NCBI GenBank assembly: GCA_050084985.1
Contig: JBITNC010000002.1
Location: 14,384,001 to 14,448,000 of the forward strand
DNA length: 64,000 bases
From: Nageia nagi
Lineage: Eukaryota > Pinophyta
Reading direction: 5' to 3'
The notes under the pieces are model-generated. The model had not been told where the DNA came from. It worked only from the letters and a program-made list of their open reading frames with translations, and did not search any database. The position numbers and the translations under genes are program-made. Of the stretch, positions 57,320 through 64,000 are shown piece after piece. How positions within the stretch are numbered: position 1 is the first letter of the stretch; every line of letters begins with the position of its first letter.

Positions 57320-58010
57320 TTATTATCGATGACCAATAATACGACTAGTGAGAGTTCACTCACTTAAAAGTAAACCAATGATACAGCCATGAGTAATTTG
57401 TTAACATTGGATCATCTCTAATGGATGATACATTTTACTATGTATCCACATGGTTTTTGCTTTAAACCCATCTAAAGCATACTATCTTCAGATCATATAC
57501 ATACAAATGTATGATCATCAATGGCCAATGATATGGCTAATGAGAGTTCACTCACTTAAAAGTAAACCAATGATACAATTGTGAGTAATTTATTGATATT
57601 GGATCATCTCCAATGGATGATACATTTTACTATGTATCCACATGGTTTTTGCTTTATACCCATATAAAGTATACTATTTTTAGATCATAGACATACAAAC
57701 ATATGATCGTCAATGGCCAATGATATGGCTAGTGAGAGTTCACTCACTTAAAAGTAAATCGACGATATAGCCATGAGTAATTTATTGACATTGGATCATC
57801 TCTAATGGATAATACATTTTACTATGTATCCATATGGTTTTTGCTTTAAACCCATCTAAAGCATACTATATTTGGATCATAGACATACAAATGTATGATC
57901 ATCGATGGTCATCGATACGACTAGTGAGAGTTCATTCACTTAAAAGATAAATCACTGATGCAATTTTGAGCAAGATGTTGACATTGGATCATCTCCAATG
58001 GACAAAATAA
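57320..58010. repeat. 191-bp tandem repeat, about 3.5 copies, in D
   Basis: The marker TGAGAGTTCACTCACTTAAAAG recurs at about 57349, 57541, 57733 and 57924, a steady 191-192-bp period. Units also share GATCATCTC-AATGGATGATACA and ATGTATCCACATGGTTTTTG. Copies differ by scattered changes, so the array is not new. It is placed just before the 3' LTR. Confidence 0.88.
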
Positions 58011-58595
58011 CTTACTATGCATCCATCATCATTTTCAAACTGACATTTCATTACAGGTACATAGATAAAACAAAAATAGAAGACACTTATATTCAAAACA
58101 AGGGTGCCAGTGTCATGGTCATAGTCTATTGGGCCACCAACGGTATATAGAAGTTTATTATTTCCACTCATTCAAACCATCGCCTCTCTATTTTGAGGCA
58201 TGAACATGAGTGCATCAATTTCTCAAGTATCAGACACAACAAAATGGCTAGATTCATGATTGAAATAGTATTAGGGAGGCAAATTATATCTTCCATCTCT
58301 AGCCTTAGATATGGATTTTCATAGTCATGCAATCATCATCCAAATAGTATTCCTAAAGATAGCTTCTTAAATAGTTTTTACCTTGGCCACTCTTGAAAAT
58401 ACATGATCAAGGATCTTTCCTAGGGCACTCAAGACAAAAGGGGGGCAACACAAGGTCCCTCAACATCAATCATTCATCTTCATTAAAAGATAGCATCAAC
58501 AAAAAGATCATAAAATTTTCTTCTATAGTTTGGCTACACTTTTTCTTTGGACATGTAATTTCATGGCCTCAATCACACATCTAAAGAGGGGCAAA
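58011..58595 (+). other. 3' noncoding region and polypurine tract of D
   Basis: No coding signal. AAAGAGGGGCAAA (58583-58595) directly precedes the 3' LTR and is the likely polypurine tract, which fixes the element's + orientation. Confidence 0.7.
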
Positions 58596-59266
58596 TGTAG
58601 ACCCCTCAAAATGAACCTTTATATATTTATAAATCATTTTAATCCCTTAACAATGTATTATTTAAAAAGGGATTTAAATTGTATACAAGAGGTGTAGGTC
58701 ATATATTTGACCCTTGTTAATTATACAAGGGGTCAAATCCTATAATAGAAGCATCCCTATATAAAGACATTAAATATATACAAAAATGAAGGAGGATAGG
58801 ATTGTCATTAGGAAGAGACTAGACAAGGGGCAGATTATAGAAGACTTAAGGCTTCTATCAATTAAAGATTGAATGGAGAATCAAAAGACTCAAACATAAT
58901 TTGTAAATCAAACACTTGCAAAGCCTTCTTATCTGTGATAAGCAAATCTCTTATCTAAAATATTATTGTATGTTATATTGATAAATCATTCATTTTTTTA
59001 TCATTTCATCTTTTGTCGCATCTATTATTTGATCATTAACACAATGTCGATGGTGTACTATTACTAGGGCATCAAGATCATACTAATGCATATGATATTA
59101 CTTGTGTCTTTCCTTGATTGATTGAATATATATGTTAACAAAATGAACCAGTATGTTTAATCATTTATTGTCATATTCTTGCTTTATGTCAACTAATTAA
59201 TAGACCAAATAGTGCATTTGTTAATTCCTCAAAGTAAATACACCATCACATTATTTAGGGTCTACA
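58596..59266 (+). repeat. 3' LTR of element D
   Basis: 671 bp with TGTAGACCCC start and GGGTCTACA end. A TATATAAAG box is near 58758-58766. It is 24 bp longer than the 5' LTR because of extra sequence at about 59045-59070 (or loss in the other copy). The target duplication CAAAT follows. Confidence 0.92.
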
Positions 59267-59271
59267 CAAAT

Positions 59272-61368
59272 CCTCAGACCAATACAAACTTACAATTATA
59301 TCTAGATGATGAAGGCCCTAGTAGTGATACATCAACATTTGAGGAGTGTATGCCCTAGATCTAGTCCCTTAAGCTAGGCATCAGCCCTCTTAGATCATTG
59401 TGATTGTATCTTGATCCATCATTGTTATATATTGATACATTGGTATTTCTCCTCCATTTTGATTGTGTGTTAGCATATTTTGTGGTGTGAAAGATTTATC
59501 TTGTTCATTTTCTTAATTGTTTCTTAATTATATAAATAATTTGGAATAAGGAATTATTTGGGATATTACAACAATCTATGTTATTATAACTTATTTCCTT
59601 AAGATACATAATTCAGTGAGGCTATTAAGTTGTCTAATTTCTTCTAGTGTCAAGCATAATAAGAAGATTTATATGCTTACATATCATATTAAGGAGTAAT
59701 ATGTATCATTTTCAATGACCTAGAAGATGACAATTAAACTCAATATGTATAATACCAAAGATATTTTTGCTTGGAACATGCATGCCCAAGAAGCAAGTAC
59801 TTATGTAATGGAAAAAAAAAATATTTCAAATTATCTAATTAAATTACAAACCTTTGTAAGGAAATCAAACTAAAAATTTAATCAATATGAGTTACCTAGA
59901 AACTTATTCAAAAATATATTTGTTCATCTAAGGAATATTTAGAAAACTTTTGATCATCAAATAAATTCAAAGTCCATCCTCTCTAATTATATGTATTTGT
60001 TCCTAGAGAAGCCTTAACCAACCTCTAAGATACTTGAATGATATATTTTAAATCTACTTGTATGAAATTCCTAGATGTTTGTTCTTAATTTTTTTGTATA
60101 GGATTATATCAAAATTTTAAAGTTTGGTATTTTGAATTAATCTCTATATATGGAAGGTTACTCTTTATATGTTATGAAAAATGAATTATTATCTTTCTTA
60201 AACTTTTTTAATGAAAAATTCCTTTGTATTAATCAATAAAAAAATTTCATTGAAACAAGGGGGGTGGAATAAAGCACAACCCAAATATCACACTAACATA
60301 TTACGATTAGGAGTGGAATACTAAAAGTAATTGATTGGGGTTAAGAACAAGAGTTTCAAAAGTTGGCCCATGAACTAAAAATTTCCAAAGGGAAAACATT
60401 ACAAGTTATTAAAATTCATCAATCATTATCCATAGGGAGGATGGGATGAAAATTGTCTTCCTCATAAATATACCATACTACCAACCCTCATAAACTATGG
60501 ATTGGCATGCCTCACCCATCATCAGTATTATTACTACTAGTATCATTATTGGCACATGTAACAAGGACATCTCCCATAGTAGTAGGGGTTGGCACATCCC
60601 CTATCCTATAACCATCTTAGAAGAATCTATATGGAAATCCCATCCACAATGTTGACAAGAGGATGAAGGATCACTAATAGCCAAGCATTTGCCAAAAGTT
60701 GGTAGTTGAGACCAATGTCAAAGCGTAGAGGAGTGAGAGAATGGTCATGAGGTCACTAGTGGTACTAAGAACAGCTATTACCCCAATAATGAGAATGATC
60801 TTGCAAGATTAAATTAGTAGGAATATGATAAAAAAGTACAAAGCGTTACCCTAATGGTCTATCAAATTTTGTAAGTGTTACAACTTCATATTCACTTTTT
60901 CCACTTACCAAGAAATCTATAACCAACAATCATAGAAAACTTAAGATTTATCAGTAAGAGAAAAGGATATAGAAGCCTCTTACAAAGAAAAATATATATT
61001 ATTCCTAGTTTTATATATGTGATACAAAATATTAATTCAAAAAATATGCCACACTTCCACTAAGTATTCTAAAAATTCCAAAGGATCTTCGAGAAGAGCA
61101 TGAACCAAGGAATAGGGATGAAGTAAAAACCAAGAGACATAAAGGAAATCTTCAACATCACCATAAATAGGATAAAATATGGGATTATCAATACTCATAT
61201 ATTTTAATTTGTACCTGATAACCCCTATTGAAGTAAACACCATGCAAATAAGCTTAACTTAGGTTCAATGTATGAATACCAAAGCACATTAAATATAAGA
61301 CTCCATAAAGACTAGGAAGAGACCAAATTACATATAATATTAACCTTATCAAACATTGGAACAAAAAT
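59272..61368. other. Spacer between D and G, no gene recognised
   Basis: AT-rich. The first 90 bp after D are open on + (LYLDDEGPSSDTSTFEECMP) and may be the end of some older coding relic cut by D, unrecognised. An A-rich patch at 60238-60248 and short open frames (such as 61037-61243, minus) carry no motif. Confidence 0.45.
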
Positions 61369-61755
61369 GTTATGATTCCGCTAGATCTTAAATAAAATAA
61401 TGCAAAAACAATAATAATATTTCCAGCTTTTCAATGAAATAAGAGCAGATTTGCAAAACTCATCAATATTCAATAGATAATAGAACTCGAATTTGCAAAT
61501 GAAAACACTGAATCACAATAGCTTTACTAAATAAGAGCTGAATCACTGGTCGCTTTGAGGGGGCTTCCTCCTTACACTTCAAATCCAAAAAATATGAGCT
61601 GAATGATGACATTCTCAAGCCGTAAAACATCTTTATATGATACTAACCCTAACCCTAATCCGCCCTACTAATAATTATGGTATTCACATTACAATCCGGT
61701 TACATCATAAGTATACTACTAATATAATTAAATGTTAGGATGTGGGATCCTAACA
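61369..61755 (-). repeat. Probable 3' LTR of element G
   Basis: On the minus strand it starts TGTTAGGATCCCACA at 61755, directly after the purine-rich AAGAGGGGTGGCA, and a good TG...CA end, GGAATCATAACA, is at 61369. That gives 387 bp. The inner end is firm, the outer end tentative because the partner LTR is outside the window. Confidence 0.6.
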
Positions 61756-61789
61756 TGCCACCCCTCTTAGAACAAAGCTTTTTCCTCAA

Positions 61790-64000
61790 AGCTTAAATTT
61801 TGAAAATTGTAGCTGTAGTTGATGTAGCACTTCCCAAGTTGCATCTTCAGGTTCCAATCCTCACCACTGCACTAGAACTTTAGTAATAGTACGATTACGA
61901 AGTTGGCAGGAACATCATGCTAAAACTCTTTTAGGTTCAATTAGCATGGAGCCATCTTCTGCTAACTCTAGTAACTATGTTTGAATCTATACGTGGGAAC
62001 CAACCATTCTCTTAAGATAAGAGACATGAAAAATTGGATGGATTCTAGAAGCAGTCGGTAACTCCAACTTGTAGGCAGTAGGTCCAATGCGCTGAAGAAC
62101 TTTATAAGGCCCATATAATTTTGGAGCCAACTTTTGTGATCCTTTGATCTTAAGGGATTTTTGTCTATAAGGCTAAAGTCATAAAAATACCATGTCACCC
62201 TCTTGAAATTCTCTCTCAACTCATTGTTGATCAACTTGTTGCTTCATACGGTGTTGTGCAGCTTGTAGGTTTTCCTTGAGCAAACGAAGAATACCATCTC
62301 GGTTAATCAACTCTGAATCGATTACCGACACATTACTACTGCCTACCACATAAGATGACACTATAGGGGGTGCCTATCCATACAATGCTTCATAGGGAGT
62401 CATCTTGATTGAGGAATGGTATGAAGAATTGTACCACCATTCGACCAATGGGAGACATTTTACCCAATGAATTGGTTGTACTGAAGCAAAGAAATGTAAA
62501 TAAGTCTCTAAACACTTATTGACAATTTTTGTTTGACCATTAGTTTGGGGGTGATAGGCTGAACTCATGTTGAGTTGGGTTCCTTGAAGCTTAAAAAATT
62601 CCCTCCAAAAATGACTAGTGAAGGTTGGATCACGATCACTGACAATAGTCTTTGGCATGCCATGAAGTTTGAAAATATTATCCATAAATAGCTAAGCCAC
62701 ATGGATAGCCTTATAGGGATGGGATAAACAATAGAAATGTGCATATTTAGATAATCGATCCACCACCACCATGATAACTAATTTTCCATGTGATTTTGGA
62801 AGGCCCTCAATAAAGTCCATTGAAATATCTGTCCATGTATGCTCTGGAATGGGAAGCAGTTGGAGGAGGCCTGGAGTGCCTATTGTTTCCCCTTTCTGTC
62901 ATTGACACACATCACATTCAGCTACAAACTATTTGATATCTTGTTTCATGCCAACCTAATAAAATGATCTAGCCACACTCTTGTAGGTCTTCAAGAAACC
63001 AGTGTCCTGCAGTTGGTGTAGAATGCAATTCATGTAGTATCGCTTCTTGACACTGCGACTATGATGGTAACATTATCCTACCCTTGAATCTTAAAATTTC
63101 ATTACTCCATGTATGGTGGGGTTTTATTGTAGGGTCAACTTTGAGTTGTTGAATCAACTCCTGGATAGAACTATCAGCAAGCCACTCCTATTTAACCATA
63201 TCCATCCATTGTGGAACTGGTGAAGAAAAAGCTTACAATGTAGGTTGGTCTTCAAATTTTCATGATAAAGCATCAACAACCACATTTTCTTTACCCTTGT
63301 GATACATTATGTCATAATCATACCCCAAAAGTTTTGTGACCCATTTATGTTGCTCAGGAATTGAGATTCATTGTTCCAAGAAGTACTTCAGGCTATGATG
63401 GTCTGTAAGGATGAGGAAGTGTCAACCAATGAGGTACGGTTGCCATCGTTGCACCGCATGAATGATAGCCATCATTTCTTTTTCATATGTTGACCTTCCC
63501 AAATTTTTCCCTGATAGTGCCTTACTGATAAAAGTTAGAGGTCTTCCTTCCTGCATCAAAACTGCACCAATTCCCACACCACAAGCATCACTTTCAATGA
63601 CAAATGTTTTTGAGAAGTCTAGCATGGCTAAGATAGGAGTAGAACACATTGCCCCTTTTAACTTATTAAAAGCATCCTCTACTTGAGGTGACCAACTGAA
63701 TGCATTCTTTTTCAATAGGGTTGTCAATGGTGCTGCTATTTTACCATAGTCTTTTACAAACTTATGGTAATACCCAGTCAATCCAAGGAATCCTCGTAAA
63801 CTTCTTAGAGACTTAGGGGCACTCCAATTTTGCATGTCTTGAATTTTATGGGGATCCACCTTGACCCTTTCCTCTAAAATAATATGCCCCAAATACTCAA
63901 CCTCGATCTTCCCAAAGGAACATTTTGACTCCTTAGCATAAAACTGGTTGGCACGCATAACTTGTAAAGTTTGGTCTACATGTGCCACATGTTCTTCCCA
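61790..64000 (-). pseudogene. Gypsy pol relic of element G: RT end, RNase H, integrase, chromodomain
   Basis: 63988-63422 is open and encodes the RT thumb and start of RNase H (CSFGKIEVEYLGHII, LRSLRGFLGLTGYYHKFV, FVIESDACGVGIGAVLMQ). The RNase H end (ILTDHHSLKYFLEQ) and KGKENVVVDALS follow with stops. The integrase zinc region is near 63040 (HELHSTPTAGH). The core has TIVSDRDPTFTSHFW at about 62640 and AYHPQTNGQTKIVNKCLE at about 62540, where Lys stands for the catalytic Glu normally found in GQTE. The chromodomain part is VLVQW-stop-GLEPEDATWEVL near 61880. At least ten stops or shifts are visible. The family inserts through DDE integrase and chromodomain targeting. Confidence 0.88.

Larger units (their letters stand above)
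44318..59266 (+). mobile_element. Large non-autonomous Gypsy-type LTR element D with antisense PMD relic
   Basis: 14.9 kb including nested element E (about 9.2 kb without it). LTRs 44318-44964 and 58596-59266, the right copy with intact TGTAGACCC...GGGTCTACA ends. Target duplication CAAAT at 44313-44317 and 59267-59271. Order: LTR, primer-like TTTGGTGAAATTG, decayed gag, noncoding DNA holding E, antisense plant-mobile-domain relic, 191-bp tandem array, purine tract AAAGAGGGGCAAA, LTR. No RT or integrase is visible. An additional antisense ORF between pol and 3' LTR is known from plant Tat-lineage Gypsy elements. Assignment to Tat/Athila is my inference from that layout and the primer-like site. 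Confidence 0.88.
61369..64000 (-). mobile_element. Gypsy chromovirus-like element G, 3' part, runs off the window
   Basis: Minus strand. From the window edge: RT end and RNase H, integrase, chromodomain, purine tract, 3' LTR. The 5' portion (gag, protease, most of the RT, 5' LTR) lies beyond 64000. Chromodomain at the integrase C-terminus is the mark of chromoviruses. There are many stops, so it is a relic. The outer end is inferred from the LTR ends, and no target duplication can be tested within the window. Confidence 0.85.

Noticed and set aside
57320-58010. 191-bp repeats considered as a stand-alone satellite
   Set aside because: They lie fully inside the TSD-bounded element D next to its purine tract, so they are part of the element.
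60200-60260. A-rich stretch as a second LINE tail
   Set aside because: No LINE coding motif was found on either side and no target duplication was seen.
61640-61670. Telomere-like CCCTAACCCTAA run
   Set aside because: Only two units, not the plant CCCTAAA repeat, and it lies inside the probable LTR of element G.

Overview
The window is a plant nuclear segment, most likely from a seed plant with a large repeat-rich genome. A gymnosperm is plausible but the sequence does not prove it. The evidence is nested Copia and Ty3/Gypsy LTR retrotransposons with tRNA-iMet primer sites, a plant L1-type LINE with a zf-RVT zinc domain, a PPR-DYW organelle RNA-editing gene relic, and a plant mobile domain (PMD). 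I find no intact host gene. Almost every recognisable coding stretch is broken.

Layout. 1-1440 is AT-rich spacer. 1445-6124 and 15052-16091 are the two halves of one decayed LINE (+ strand), split by Copia element A (6125-15051, +, TSD CTTGA, 483-bp LTRs). 16742-19051 is a PPR-DYW pseudogene (+). 19308-21376 is a small non-autonomous LTR element F (-, 127-bp LTRs, TSD ATCTA) that appears to carry a captured fragment of a plant glyoxalase/VOC-family gene. 21382-26056 is featureless AT-rich DNA. 26057-26720 (-) is an unrecognised coding relic.

26926-43724 is Copia element C (-), of the same broad family as A. A sister element B (27894-36516, -, TSD CATAT) is inserted in its 3' noncoding region. 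The 3' LTR of C is followed by a second piece of 5' leader, so C is the remains of a tandem arrangement.

44318-59266 is a 15-kb Gypsy-type element D (+, TSD CAAAT). It has a decayed gag and no visible pol, an antisense PMD relic between gag and the 3' LTR, and a 191-bp tandem array. A recent Copia element E of another lineage (47886-53621, -, TSD GTTTT, 620-bp LTRs) sits inside D. E carries an unusual 679-bp inverted copy of its own pol end plus LTR, planted in its integrase gene. 61369-64000 is the 3' part of a Gypsy chromovirus-like element G (-) that runs off the window.

Relative order from nesting: the LINE predates A, C predates B, and D predates E. By eye, A (about 4 LTR mismatches) and E (about 8) are the youngest. 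A, B and C share pol sequence, very long leaders, iMet primer sites, 3' tandem repeats and an inverted repeat in the upstream part of the LTR.
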